From Welwitschia mirabilis (Eukaryota > Gnetophyta > Gnetopsida > Welwitschiales): a stretch of DNA of 64,000 bases. Below are positions 24,731 to 37,290 of this stretch, piece by piece. Within the stretch, counting starts at the first letter, position 1, and each line of letters opens with the position of its first letter. The notes below the pieces were generated by a model. That model was given only the letters and a program-made list of their open reading frames with translations. It ran no database searches and was not told the origin of the DNA. The DNA lies in assembly GCA_051453625.1 (NCBI GenBank), contig JBOZIK010000001.1, positions 10,198,040 to 10,262,039 on the forward strand, read 5' to 3'. A program made the position numbers and the translations under genes.

Positions 24731-25980
24731 TTTTTTTACTAGTACCTTAGAAAAAGAATGATAAAATCATTAAACATGAAAAAACAATCAGAATTAAATG
24801 TGCTTCAGTATGAAAAAGATGTAGCTTTGAGAATTTTATGATAAATTTTTAGCATTTGAGGCATTAAAATCAAAATTTTTATCATTAAAATCAGATGTCA
24901 CATCCCCTAAATAAAACTAAACTTTATTCTCAAAGTTCTTAATGAAAATTTTAAATCATTCAAGAACAAATGTGTAGATAGATTGTGAATAGTTCTTTTA
25001 TTGAAAATGATGTAAATTAAACTAAGAAAAAAGGTAAGCTATTAACAATCAAACATGTGCTAAGTGGAAAAACTTTTCATAAAAATAGTTCATGCTATAG
25101 AAGTCATTTCTCATGAAAATAATATAAAGTAAAGTGTATTAAAGTGATGTGAGCTAAATGAGATGGAAAATGTGTAAATGGAGTAAAACTATCAACTAAT
25201 AAGTAAACATGTAAACTATACTAAGTTATTATCCCTTTATTACATTTTTGTATTTCTAGTGGATCTTGATATCAACCAAGCTAAGTTTTAACTAAGTAAC
25301 TTATATGAATTTAAGAAATTGATGCAAATCTTAAGTATTAAAGTTAAGAGACAACAGTTCACATAAAGCCTCTAATTCCATCCTTTCATTTCTTTATTTT
25401 TTATTTCTACCTTTGCATATATCTTTAGTATTCTACCTTTGAATGACATTGAGCATCTAGTATTATGACATTTTTTGCCAATAGAATTAAGCACATTGTA
25501 TTATGCAGAAATCAGTGTTGCATTGTCAGTGAGTGTTTATAGCTCTGATGTAGTTAAACATGTTATAATTAAATTGTTAGAGCTACATTACCAGCAGATG
25601 TTCATAGCCTCATATGTAGTTAACTAAACCTAACTAAGTGATTAATGTTATGTGCTTTTGAAGAAGAGATATATTATTTTATTTTCTTCATCTTCTCATA
25701 GTTATTTTTTATGCACTTTTAAAGGGTTATTTGCTCATTAGCCAAGTCAAGACTAAGCTTGTTCCCATTAGAGGCTTTTTACTTAGAGAGCACATGCAAA
25801 GGTAAATACCATCTTTTTAACTAATTTTTATCAAATCTAGAGATCCTAAGCAAATGCATTCTTAACTAACCTACTTGAAATAAGTCTTCTTTTTCTTAAA
25901 AATCCATAAGTAAAGTTGATCTTAATTATTTTTTAGATGATAACATGATCACTTATTATTGGTTTTTATGTTAAGAACTT
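24731..25980 (-). other. E3 3' untranslated region
   Basis: No coding remnant recognised. Positions 25490-25630 (minus strand) contain two copies of a GAGGCTATGAAC / GAGCTATAAAC motif that also occurs twice in E1, E2 and E4. Confidence 0.5.
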
Positions 25981-27200
25981 TTAACTTAGATCAGTAAGCT
26001 TAAAATATTTATAAGTCACCAAAGTAGTTGGATGATAATCTTTCAGATAGTGTTCATTAACATTAAGGAGTTGATTATTTTTGGGATTTTCAATGAGAAT
26101 AACTCTATGAGGAAAAACCATTTTTATCAATAAGGGTCTTTTCCACCTAGATACTAGTTTGCCTAGAAAAATATGCAAGCATGAGTTATATAGTAAGACT
26201 AGTTCTCCCTTCTAAAACGTTTTTCTAAGGATATGTTAATCATGAAACCTGTTCATCCTATCCTTATTTATTCTCATGTTATCATGGGCATCATTTATAA
26301 TTTCCTCTAGTTCATTGAGTTGTATAATCCTATTTTTCTTTGTAGCCTCTAAGTCTAAGTTCATATTCTTGATTGCCTAGTAAGCATTATGCTCAAGTTC
26401 CATAAGTAAATGACATACTTTACCATAAACTAATCAAAAAGATAACATTCTAAGGGCATTTTATAAGTAGTGTAATATGCACATAAGACATTATTAAGTT
26501 TAAAAGGCTAGTTTTTACATGTTGAGTTTACTACTTTTTAAAGGATTTTCTTAAGTTTCCTATTCATAACCTTAACCTAGTCACTTATTTATTAGTGATA
26601 AGGTGTGATGACTTTATGTGTAACTCCATATTTATCAAGGAGATTATTGAATATTTTTTATAAAAGTGTGTCCCTTCATCACTAATTAAAACACATGAAT
26701 AGCTAAAAATATCAGACATTTTCTTTAAATATTCTGACTACCATTTTAGCATTATTTGTTTAACAGTCACATGCTTCAATACATTTAATTATGTAGTTAA
26801 CACAAATAAGGATGTATTATTCTCCATTTAATAATGGATAAGGGCCTTGAAAATTAGTTTCCTATACATCAAAAGGTTAAATAACAAGGATGGAGTTTAA
26901 GGAAATCATTTGTCTTTTTAAAAGACTTCCTAAGATTTAACAATTGTCATAGGATTTGCAGTAAAGATAGAAGTCTTTGAAAATTAATGGTCAATAAAAA
27001 CTAAATTAGAATATTTTTATTACAATCTTGTTAGCTGAGTAGTAGCTCCTATAAACCTCAAAATGGTAATGTTTATGTATGTTGTAAATGTCAGTTTAAG
27101 GGACACATTTACAAAATACTTAGTTTAGAAAATATTTAAAAAGGTATAGGCTATTCCAAAAAAAAAAAAATATTTACCTTGGTTTAGAAACCTCTTTTTA
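25981..27200 (-). pseudogene. Athila-type integrase remnant (E3)
   Basis: In order on the minus strand: an HHCC-like region ending in YCKSYDNC (about 26750), a core with an NFQG block where the first catalytic Asp is expected but Asn stands, an ISDEGTHFY segment (about 26685) keeping the second Asp, and a VKVMNRK block in which the third catalytic Glu appears as Lys. The C-terminal part follows (about 26430-25981): ELEHKAYWAIKNMNLDL, then LNELEE, then GKLVSRWK near the frame start at 26178. Integrase inserts the cDNA into host DNA. With stops and two of three catalytic residues changed, this copy is dead. Confidence 0.85.
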
Positions 27201-27369
27201 TCGTCAATGGTCTAGTGGGAAGAAATAGTTTTAGAGAATAAATAATTAGTGATATATATAAATAAGGTATCTCCTTAACTAAAAAAATATTTTCATCTTA
27301 AAAAGTATCATCAATAAGTAAATATGTTTGATATTATTTAGAGATGTCTGCAAAAAAGGATCTTCAATG

Positions 27370-28640
27370 ATATTATTAAAGCCTTTTTTATTCTTAATTT
27401 CTAGATCAAATTCTTGAAGGAGGAGGATCTATTTGATTAGCCATGGTTTCAAATCTGTTTTGGCAGAAATATACCTAAGAACTGAGTGAACCTTAAATCC
27501 TAAAAGGTGTTACCTAAAATTTTTGAGATAAAAGATAATAGCCAAAAGCTCTCTCTTTGTAATGGTGTAATTGATTTTAGTGTCATTTAAGGTTTTACTA
27601 ATGTAGTGAATCATAGTTGATTTTTTATTAATTCTTTATCCTAATACAGCTCCTGCTATAAAGTAATTTGCATTACACATAAGCTTAAAACATAACTTCC
27701 AATTAGGTGTTTGGATAATGGGTTTGAAAGTTAGTTTTTCCTTGAGTTGTTTAAATGCATTTTGACATTCTAAATTCTAATTGAAATAGGCATCCTTCTT
27801 TAAAAGATCACATAAAGGCTTATCAATTTTACTAAAGTCCTTAATGAATCTTCTATAGTATCCTATGTGCTCTAAGAATGGTCTAATATCCTTTTGTTTG
27901 TAATGGATTAAAAGGTTCATAATTAAGAAGACTTTAGCTAGATCTACTTGAATTACTTCCTTAGAGATGACGTTTCCTAAAACTATGGGTTAATTTACCA
28001 TATAATGATATTTTTCCCAATTAAGAATAAAGGATTTTTTTAGGCATCTTTTAAGAAAATTTTCTAAGTTGTTAAAATAATGGTTACATGAGGTTTCATA
28101 AACTGATAAGTCATCCATGAAGATTTTGACACTTTAATCTAATAAGTTAGAGAAGATTCCAAACATGTAATGTTGGAAAGTGGTAGGTGCATTGCATAGG
28201 CCAAAGGGCATTTGTTTATAACCAAATATTCCATAAGAGTAAGTAAAGGTAATCTTGTCTTGATCTTTAAGAGCAATTTCAATTTTATTATAACTAGAGT
28301 ATCCATATAAGAAATAGGAGAAATGGTATCCTATGATTTGTTCTAAACTTTGATCTAGGAAAGGAAGAGGGTAATGATTTTTTCTAGACATATTATTTAA
28401 ATTTTTGTAATCAATACATATCCTCTATTTTATAGTATATTTAGTAGGGATAATATTATTATATGTGTTAGGAACAAGGTTAATTCCTAATTTCTTAGCT
28501 ATGGTATGAATTGGACTTACCCACTTGTTGTCTGAAATGATGTAAATAATCCTATTATTGAGAAGTTTAATCACCTTGGTTTTAACTACTTCCCTCATAT
28601 TTGGATTTATTCTTCATTGTTCCTTAATGAATGGTTTAAT
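27370..28640 (-). pseudogene. Athila-type RT and RNase H remnant, downstream copy (E3)
   Basis: The longest intact stretch is 28391-28134 with RKNHYPLPFLDQ, LYGYSSYNKIEI and MPFGLCNAPTTFQ. It reads on past one stop into SVKIFMDDLSVYETS, so the YxDD-box equivalent is preserved as FMDD. RNase H-like sequence follows (FKLMCNANYF..AGAVLG, then KELLAI-like and ILLLQEFDLEI at about 27390). Reverse transcriptase copies element RNA to cDNA and RNase H removes the RNA strand. Several stops make it inactive. Confidence 0.88.
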
Positions 28641-28999
28641 ATTTTCCTCTAAATAGTTGTGATGTATGTAGATACTAGGATTAATTCCTCTAATGTTAAA
28701 GAGGATTCACCCTATTACCTATTTGTTCTTCCTTAAGAGTCTAAGTAATTAATATTCTTCAGATGAGATTAAGAAAGAGTTTATGACTACTAAAAAGATG
28801 GTGTTATCACCTAATAAAGCATACTTCAGATCACCAAGTAAGGGTTTAAGTTCTAAATCAACTTTGTTTTAGGCTATGAGGCATGTTTATTGAAGTACTT
28901 TTTTTTATTACTTTTAGAAGATTGAGAAGTGGATTCCTAATCCTTAACAAGGATTTCTACCCTATCTACATACTATATCCCTTCATCATCTAATGACAA

Positions 29000-29439
29000 C
29001 CTTATGGCATTAAAGACATTTAGTTCTATGGTTATGTTACCAAAGGAAGTTTTCATTAATCTATTCTTGCAATTAATCAAGGCACTAGAGTTGCTAAGAA
29101 TGGTCTTCTTAATATGATGGGAACTATTTTATTTGAATAATTCTCCAAGTCCAAGACCAGAAAATCTATTGGGAAGTATTAATGATTCACTCTAACTATA
29201 ACATCTTTGATAACTCCTAATAGTATTTTAGTAGAGTTATCTATTAATTGAAGTTAAAGGTTCTTTCTAAGTCCTTCTAAGTCTAAATTCTTATAGTTTT
29301 TATAAGGGGGCAAGTTCACACAGGCTCTTAAATCTAGCAATACTTGGTTGAGTGTTTTGTTTCCTATGGTAATAGTAATTATGGGATATCCAGTGTTTTT
29401 GTACTTTAATGGGAATTGGTTTTGGATCATTGCACTCAT
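29000..29439 (-). pseudogene. Athila-type aspartic protease remnant, downstream copy (E3)
   Basis: The frame 29439-29254 reads FPLKYKNTGYPIITITIGN, then LLDLRACVNLPPY. The D-(S/T)-G-like catalytic segment, usually DLGAS in this lineage, appears as DLRAC. The GRPF-type flap region is only faintly visible further on. The protease would process the gag-pol polyprotein. Confidence 0.75.
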
Positions 29440-30094
29440 TTGTTAAGCTCAAAAGTATTCATATTTAACATTCATTCACTTTTTAATAGTGCATAAGTCT
29501 TTAAGTAATTTAGCATAGGAAGGGATCTATTGGCTTCTAGAAGGGGAATTTTTATCTTAACTTCTTTGAAATTTCTAAGGCCTTTGGTTTTTTTATTTCA
29601 TTATATTTTCCTTCCTAAGCTATTGGGGAAAAGATAATGGTTATTTGTAAATAGGTAATGGTTTTCACTCTTATATTTTTTCTTATGTTCTATAGGGTTT
29701 TGTTTTTCTTTAGGCATATTTTGTATGGGTGGAGTTTCTAGCTCTTTCCCACTTCTAAGGCGTATCGATTTGGTCTCTTCTAATTCTTCTATTCATTTTT
29801 TAAATCTAACTCCTTTTATATTTAATTAAGCAATCATGTGAATTTTTCCTATTTTTCTTTGGTTTATTGATGAGATAATATGGGTGGTGATTTATTAGAG
29901 TTAGTTTATGTTTTATTCAATCCTTTTATTCATTTGTATTTGTGTTTCCATGTACTTTTTGAGGGTATCCTCCAATGAGTTTTACGAAGTGGTTTGGTGG
30001 TTTAATGATGAAGAGTAATAATTAGAAGATAAGGGGAATAAATTTTTAGGATGAAAATTTTTTGTAAAATGTGTCTTATTTTCATGAGAAACTT
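29440..30094 (-). pseudogene. Gag C-terminal remnant, downstream copy (E3)
   Basis: Starts at the N gap and reads FHPKNLFPLSSNYYSSSLNHQTTS, then NSLEDTLKKYMETQIQMN. This is the Asn/Pro/Tyr-rich linker and short helix typical of the Athila gag C-terminus. Parallel to 33170-32900 in the upstream copy. Confidence 0.7.
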
Positions 30095-30194
30095 NNNNNN
30101 NNNNNNNNNNNNNNNNNNNNNNNNNNNNNNNNNNNNNNNNNNNNNNNNNNNNNNNNNNNNNNNNNNNNNNNNNNNNNNNNNNNNNNNNNNNNNN
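30095..30194. other. Assembly gap (100 N)
   Basis: Exactly 100 N, the usual placeholder for a gap of unknown size. It separates two copies of E3 gag-pol. Confidence 0.99.
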
Positions 30195-31800
30195 TTCAAA
30201 TAAAGGTATTATTTGATTGATAAGATATGTTTGTAAGGAATAGTATCATCAATAGATAAAGATTTTTAAGATTATCTGGAGATATTGATGAAAGATTATT
30301 TGCAACAACATTATCAAAGCATTTCTTATCCTTAATCTCTAAATAGAATTCTTGAAGGAGAAGGATCCATTTGATAAGATGTGGTTTTAAATCCTTCTTG
30401 ACAAAAAGGTATCTAAGGTATGAGTGATCAATGTAAATGACTACTTTAGATACTAAAGGTATTACCTAAATTTTTCAAGGGCAAAGACAATAGCCAAAAG
30501 ATCCTTCTCTATGACAGTGTAATTGATTTGAATATCATATAATACTTTACTAGTATAGTAAATCATAGTTGGATTTTTATCAACTTTTTGTCCTAACACA
30601 GCTCCCACTGTGAAGTTACTTGCATCACACATAAGTTCAAAAGTTAACTTTGGATTATGTGATTGGATAATGGATGTAGAAGCTAGTTTTTCTTTGAGTT
30701 TTTCAAATGCATTTTGACACTCTAAAGTCCATTCAAAGGAAGAATCCTTACTTAAAAGTTCATACAAAGGTTTAGATATTTTACTAAAATCCTTGATAAA
30801 TCACTTATAATATTCTACATGCCCTAAGAAAGATCTAATATCTTTTTGTTTCTAGCGATTGGTAGGTATGTGATTAATGAAATCTTAGCAAGATATACGT
30901 AAATTTCTTCTTTGAAGATGACATGTCATAAAACTATACCTTGATTTACAATGAAATGGCATTTTGCCAGTTGAGTACAAGGCATTTTTCAATGCATTTT
31001 TTGAGGATATGATTTAAGTTGCTCAAACAATGGTTAAATGAATTTCCACAAACTAATAAGTCATTCATGAAGATTTTGATACTTAAATCTAATAGTTGAA
31101 GAATATTACAAACATGTAACATTCGAAAGTATTAGGTGCATTAGATAGGCCAAAGGGAATTCATTTTTAAGCAAATATTTCATAGGAGTAAGTGAATGTT
31201 AATTTTTCTTGATCTTCGAGAATAATTTCAATCTAGTTGTAACCTGAGTAATAATCCAAGAAATAGTAAAAAGGATGTCTTATGAGTTATTCTAAAATTT
31301 AATCTAGAAAATAAAGAGGAGAATTATCTTTTCTAGACAAAGCATTTAATTTTCTGTAATCAATACACATCCTTTATTTTATAGCAAGTTTGGTAGGAAT
31401 AAGCTCATTATGCTTATTAGGGATAAGGGTAATTCCTAATTTCTTATCTAATATATGAGTTGGACTTATCCCCTTACTATCTAAAATAGGGTAAATAATT
31501 CCATTGTCAAGAATTTTAATTACCTCATTTTTAGCAATTTGCCTCATAGTTGGCTTTATCCTATGTTATGCTTCATTGAATGGTTCGAAATTTTCCTATA
31601 AATAGATATGGTGCATGCAAATACTAAGGTCAATCCTTGTAATATCATAGAGGATTCAACTTATTGCCTGTTTGTTATTCCTTAAGAGCCTAAGCAATTA
31701 ATCTTCTTCAAATGATGTTAAGAAAAAGTTTATGCCTATCACTAAGGTGGAGATATCTCCTAAGAAAGTGTATTTTAAATGATTAGGTAAGGGTTTAGGT
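30195..31800 (-). pseudogene. Athila-type RT and RNase H remnant, upstream copy (E3)
   Basis: RT at about 31390-30950 with a YRKLN-like block, FLDYYSGYN and FGLSNAPNTFE. The best-preserved part is 30767-30462 with LASTSIIQSHNPKLTFELMC, DASNFTVGAVLGQK and EKDLLAIVFALEKFR. This is the RNase H/connection region, including the Asp of the DAS block. Continues to WILLLQEFYLEIKDKK near 30330 and stops at the N gap, so no integrase follows in this copy. Confidence 0.88.
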
Positions 31801-31844
31801 TTTAGATCAACTTCATCTTGAGCTATGGGGCACATTTCTTAAGA

Positions 31845-32294
31845 TTATTCAAATTTATCATTTTCAAAAGAATGAGAATTGAATTCTAGATCCTCAACAA
31901 AGCCTTTTATTCTATCTATTAACTCTACCCCTTTATCATTTGATGGAAACTTCATAACATTAAAGATGCTTAGCTCTATGGTCATGTTGCTGAATGAAAT
32001 TTTCGTTAATCCATTCCTACAATTAATTAGGGCATTTGAGGTTGCTAGGAATGGTCTTCCTAATATGACAGGCACTGTTTAGTTTTATGATTTCTCCCTG
32101 TCTAAGACCACAAAATCTAATGGAAAGTAACAACTACCCACTCTAACTATGACATTTATGATGATTCCTAATAGTTTTTTAATAGAGTTATTTGCTAATT
32201 GGAGTTGAAGTTTTATGCTTTTGAGTCCTTTCAAGCCTAACTTATTATAGGTTTTATAAGGAAGTAATTTTACACTGGTTTCTGAATCCAACAA
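31845..32294 (-). pseudogene. Athila-type aspartic protease remnant, upstream copy (E3)
   Basis: The frame 32294-32085 (LLPYKTYNKLGLKGLKSIKL ... CYFPLDFVVLD) is followed by 32075-31845 (MPVILGRPFLATSNALINCR ... IELSIFNVMK). The order matches a retropepsin with its GRPFLAT block. At the catalytic segment the copy reads LDSETSV instead of a DLGAS-type sequence, so the Gly is lost. One frameshift or stop near 32080 separates the halves. Confidence 0.88.
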
Positions 32295-32359
32295 GGCTTG
32301 TTTGAGAGTTTTGTTACCTATGATAATGGTAATTGTAGGACATCCAGGGTCATTGTACT

Positions 32360-34070
32360 TTAGTGGGAATTGGTTCTAGAGAATCACACTCATTTGTTGA
32401 GCTTAAAATGCTTTAGATTTGATGTTCATTCATCTTTTTATAGTGTATAAATCTTTAAGGAATCTATCATAGGAAGGAACTTGTTTAATGGCTTCTAGAA
32501 GGAGAATGTTTATTTTAACTTATTTGAAAATTTGTAGTTCCTCGAATTAATTTTTCATTTTATTTTCCTTCCTAAGATATTGGGGAAAAGAAAATGGTTT
32601 ATTGTAAATAGGTAATGAATCATCACTCTTATCATTTTCCTTATTTTCTATGGGGTTTTATTTATCCTTAGGCTTATTTTGTATGGATGGATTTTCTAGC
32701 TCTTTTCCACTCCTAAAGTGTATAGAATTGGTCTCTTCTAAGTATTCTATTTCTTTTGTGAATCTAACTCCTTTTGAATTGGGTTGGATGATCATGAGAA
32801 GTTTTTCTATTTTTCTTTGATTTATTGATGAAAGAATGTGGTTGGTATTTTATTGAATTTGGTCTAGGATCTATTCAAACCTTTGATTTATTTGTCCTTG
32901 TTTTTTATTTACTTGTTTTTATCTTTAATTTGTTTTCTCTTGTCTTTTTATGAACTTTTTAAAATCATCTAATGAGTTAAATAAAGTGATTTAATGATTT
33001 GAAGTTGAATAATAAGAATTAGAAGATGAGGGAAATAAATTTTTAGGCTAGAAATTTTATTATGTGATATTGTCTTGCTTCTAAGAGAAATTTGGATAAT
33101 TTCACCAATTAAAATTATAAGTATTTGAGTAAGGATTATTTTTGGGATTTTTCCATGTCTTACTGTGTTCACTTATTTGTTAACAGTGCTTTGAAATTAA
33201 GGGATAGATGGGCATTCAATAGTTTTATGAGTGTTGATATAACCAATTAAACACTAAGGTTTAGTGACCAGAGGTAAGGTTAAGGATGAGGAAATTAATG
33301 ATTCTAACTTTCTTGCTAGTTCATCAATTTTATTATTTATTTCAAAGTTTTCTAAGATTTTAAAGATACTAGTTAAACAAACTAAATGATGTGATCTTGA
33401 AGGTTCCATAGGTTTCTCCCAATTTTTTGATCTCTTAATTACACTTTATAAATACTTTCAAACCTCATACAAGTACATGCTTAGAAAATTACCATGGCTC
33501 ATCATTTTCACTAGTTGGTGGTTATTTATGGACAACACATCATAGAGGAAACTTATGTCCCTACCAAGTTCAAAACCATGTTGGGGGAATTTTAATAATA
33601 GATATTTATGTCTTTCTAAGGTCTAGGAGAAAGTTTCATAATCCTTCTATTAAAAATTCATGATTTCTTTGCTAAGGACATTTGTCTTATAACTAGGAAG
33701 GAATTTAGAGATGAAGACCTTGCTCAGTTCTATTGAATTTTTAATGGAAAAGGATTTTAGGATGTATAACTCATATTTTCCCTTTTCTTTTAGTAAAAAC
33801 GAGAATAAGGTAAGTCTAAGTACATCATGATTGTTGGGGTACTAAGGGAAGATTGATGAGATGCACTCAAATTTCTTAAGGTGTATATATGGATTTTTAG
33901 ATTCAAGGCCATGGAAATAAGGCAATATTTAAATAGCAAGGGTTTAAATTCTAGCCTCTGGTTAATAGGTGGTAGTACTATGTGATAGGGTGTTCCTAAA
34001 TTAGAGGTAATCATAAAGGGTTTGCCTATGTTGATTGGAGGCAATGGTGAGGATGGCTTACTGTTTGGCC
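32360..34070 (-). pseudogene. Athila-type gag remnant (E3)
   Basis: The frame 34044-33790 begins with PPINIGKPFMITSN and PPINQRLEFKPLLFKYCL, then a shifted HIYTLRNL, the usual entry into the Ty3 gag core. Further on, 33700-33480 shows SPRP.KDI, a PQHGFELG-like and an NNHQLVKMMSHGNFLSMYL-like segment. Positions 33170-32900 contain the WKNPKNNPYSNTYNFNW-like linker and a SLDDFKKFIKRQ helix. Gag builds the particle. No CCHC knuckle was recognised, as usual for Athila. Many frameshifts. Confidence 0.75.
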
Positions 34071-35090
34071 AATTCTTGGATGAAATAATATGTTGTTAAC
34101 CTATTAAGCATTTCTTGGTTCAACAAGTCTCCATCAAAGTGATCAAGTAGGTCATTTGGATTGTGTTGAGGTAAGCCAATTTGGTTATTTTTTTAAATTC
34201 TTGTTTAGAGTCATTTTGAGCTTGGTTTTTATTTTAGGCTTTAAGTTCTCTCATTCTTTTATGATTAGTAAAGGAGTTTATGTTGTTTTGGGTTAATCTT
34301 CCTATATTATTATGATTCCATGTCATACAAGAAGGTTTCAGATAATAAACATATAAAAATTTTTAGGTCTTGTAAGTCAAAAGGGTCTTAGAGATTACAA
34401 GAAAGGTTTTGTCAAGAGAACAGAGTGTTCTAGCTAGAACGCTAGTGGTGCTAGTGAGAAAAGGTGACGATGTTCATTAGGTTACATAGAATACATTTAG
34501 CTTTATCATAGTGGTTTATTAAGTGCAAATCAAGTAAAAGCAATATCAAGCACACAAAGAAATAAAATAGAGATGACAAACATGATCAAAAAGTAATGAG
34601 AATCATGAGATAAAATTAGGAAAAATTTAACATTTCATGCATGTAGTGAAAGATAGGAATAAAAATAGAAAAATATAAAAAATTGTAGAAAATGCAATAG
34701 AAAAATAAATCTACATAATGCTTAAGTAATTTTTAAGATATTTTAATTTTTTTATAAAGCTCCAATAGTAACCTATAAACAAACATTAAACCTACAGAAA
34801 ATAAGTTAGGAAATCAAAAACAAACTTTGAAAAGCTAAACTAGTTTGGGTAACACTAAAAGAACTAGTACTAAACACTAGAAAGCATGCAAAAAAAGCAA
34901 AAATGAACCAATTTGGATAAAACTAGAAATAACTAGTACCAACCACTAGAAAGAAAAGAAAAGAAATACACAAAGCAAAACAAAAAGAACCAGTTCAGGT
35001 ATCACTGGAAAATAGACCAGTATCCACAATTAGAGAAATACAACTATGTATAATCTTGAAAAAAGAAAAACTAGTGCACCATTCTATTAT
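34071..35090 (-). other. E3 leader
   Basis: Between PBS and gag. Contains three ACTAGTACC/ACTAGAAAG-like units around 34860-35030 (plus strand) that match the leader units after the PBS of E1 (about 5895-6000) and E2 (about 16090-16200), where they read GGTACTAGTCC and TAGTGATA. This ties E3 to family A. Confidence 0.6.
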
Positions 35091-35107
35091 CCCTAGCAAT
35101 GGTAAAA
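35091..35107 (-). other. E3 primer-binding site (tRNA-Asp type)
   Basis: Minus strand TTTTACCATTGCTAGGG, continuing GATAATAGAATGG. Matches the TGGCGCCATTGCCGGGG pattern with its first half eroded. Lies at the inner edge of the 5' LTR. Confidence 0.65.
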
Positions 35108-35113
35108 AAATCT

Positions 35114-36423
35114 ATTAACTATAGTACAAGGTCTCAAATTTAAGTTAAGTTTTCACTTAGCTATCATTCTTAATTAGATATAACTATAGGTATTAGCTTA
35201 ATTTCATACCACTTTAACTTTAAAATAAGTTATAAAGAGAAAAGAAAAAAGAAGAAGATCTAAAAAGACTTTAAGATTGAAATTTATCTTTAAGAACAGG
35301 AAGAAAACTAGCTCCAAGTTATTACTAGTTTATTCTTAAGTACTCCTTCAATCCAATGTTATACAATTATCCATTCCTACAAAACACTTCAAATTATCAA
35401 GTGAATTTGGCTTAATTCATAGGACATAATCTCATCCTTGATATAATAATTGGTAAATTCACTTAATACTTTAATGTCAAAATAACAATATAAAGTAAGG
35501 ACTCCCAGATTATTCAAGTTCTATGAAACTAAAACAATTAAGGGATAAAAGTGGGTTCATATAAATATAATAAACTTAATTGTAAAAGTAATTATCTAAG
35601 AATTCCTAGTATGATATTACTCATGAATTGAAATCAAAGATAAGAACTTCTATATTGCAAAATAGTAATAATCTTATAGCAAAGGAAGAAGAAAGAAGAA
35701 GAACTTCTCAGACAATTCTCAAGACTAGTTCACTTCCATAAAGAGTCGCCTAGAAAGCCATTACAAGTAGATGCTCCAAAGTGCTCCAATTTCTTCTAAA
35801 GATAAATATGATACAATGAAGCGTTTAAGGCCTTTTTATAGTAGAAATGGTGAAGAGGGGTGGTTACGAGTATTTGCCTTATAATGCTAGGTAGAAAATT
35901 ACATAATTACATTAAGTATGATGGTTTTTCTTCTCTTCTATTTGGTGAATATGCTTATGATGATGCCATCACTTGATTTTAGAGTGCTGCAGCTACTACC
36001 AACAACTGACTATATCATGTGTCTCCATTGCCATCCTAATTAGCCTTGCTAAATGTTGCTCTATGAATTCTCATCATCACTACCATGTGTCGATAGAAAT
36101 ACAATTAATTTGTAATGTGTCATTTGATTAATCCCATAACTAAGTTCTATTCAATTGAAGAAAGTCTAAGCACATTATCCAATAGTGCCAATGGCCTAGA
36201 TAGTGGCATTAACATTTTAACACTGATGATCATGAAATTAAATCCTGTTCTTCAATTGAGATTAAGCACCTTGAAAATGTTATGAAAAAATAGTTAGGTG
36301 TATAATTAATATGAAAACAAATAGAATACATGTTTTTATGGTGAAATTGATTATATTAATGTTTTTTAATGTGGTTGATTCATCATTTAACTTGATTATA
36401 AAGTCAATTTTTACATGTTAATG
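35114..36423 (-). repeat. E3 5' LTR
   Basis: Aligns with 23382-24716: the plus-strand reading ACTATAGTAC...CTTTCACTTAGCTATCATTCTT at its inner end and TTTTTACATGTTAA at its outer end. The terminal CA (TG on the minus strand) is mutated. Confidence 0.85.
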
Positions 36424-36429
36424 GAGATC

Positions 36430-37290
36430 TTTCCCTTACTAATATGGCATGCTCAACTAGGATATCCTGCCCTTTACATAATGAATGTAATGTTTGATAA
36501 TGATCATCAGCTTCTTTCATCCATTCCATGGGATTTTTCTTACTATAAAGCATTCATTATGAGTAAAGTAACTTGACAATGATTTGCACCAAGTAATAGA
36601 TATGCTAATCAAAAACTTTTGCTTATTCATAATTATCTATGTGGGCATATGTCAGTTTTGACTCTCCAAGGCTTTTGCTTTTTTATATCTTTTATTGATC
36701 ATTATTCCTGAATGACTTAGGTGTTTCATCAAATTAAAATCTCATATTTTAGACATTTTTAAGAAGTAAAAAGCTAAAGTAAAAAAGCAATTTGACTATT
36801 AATTTAAAGGTTTCTATTTAGATAATGGTGATGAGTACACATCTACCAAGTTTAAAGACTTTGTTTCTTTTAAAGAATGCAACATTTGAAGAGATACCCC
36901 AGGAAACCTCAACAAAATGGCATTTCTAAGTGATTTAATCTCACTATCATGGATATGGCACATTCCATAATGCATTTTTATTATTGTAAGATCTATCTTT
37001 AAGGTAAAGTAATGAATACAGTACTTCATCTTAATAATTGCATTGGGCGATATACTAAAAAAGGAGTATATTCAACTAAAAATTGGTATGGGTACAAGCT
37101 AAAGTTAAACCTTTTTAACATTTTTAGTTGCAATTGCTCTATCTATATTCTACATAAACATTGTGAAAAATTTAGTTACATACTCACATTAGTGTATTTA
37201 CGAGATATCTAACCAACTAGAAGGATTATTAAGTGTATTGCCCAAAGCATCATAAGATCATTATTTCTCATGACTTCATTTTTTTAGAGA
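36430..37290 (+). pseudogene. Copia pre-integrase and integrase remnant
   Basis: The reading starts FPLLIWHAQLGYP (pre-integrase segment, about 36430-36470) directly after E3. The integrase core follows: FISFIDHYS at about 36685 keeps the first Asp, LDNGDEYTSTKFKDF at about 36818 keeps the second, and PQQNG at about 36907 precedes a block where the third catalytic Glu (usually in ERKNR) is not preserved (GISK then stop). The C-terminal portion continues in 37012-37212 with NTVLHLNNCIGRYTKKGVYS and NWYGYKLKLNLFNIF. Stops and indels make it inactive. High confidence in family, since both catalytic blocks and the QQNG block are in order. Confidence 0.9.

Larger units (their letters stand above)
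23382..36423 (-). mobile_element. E3: Athila-type Ty3/gypsy element inserted in the copia
   Basis: Minus-strand element with LTRs 35114-36423 (5') and 23382-24716 (3'), a tRNA-Asp-type PBS, gag, protease, RT, RNase H and integrase remnants, and a polypurine tract. The flanks AGATT (23377-23381) and AGATC (36425-36429) fit a target duplication, after which the copia reading frame resumes. The pol motifs, such as PLPFLDQ, CNAPTTF, FMDD and GKLVSRW, place it in the Athila/Tat branch. Part of gag-pol is present twice around an N gap at 30095. Confidence 0.85.
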
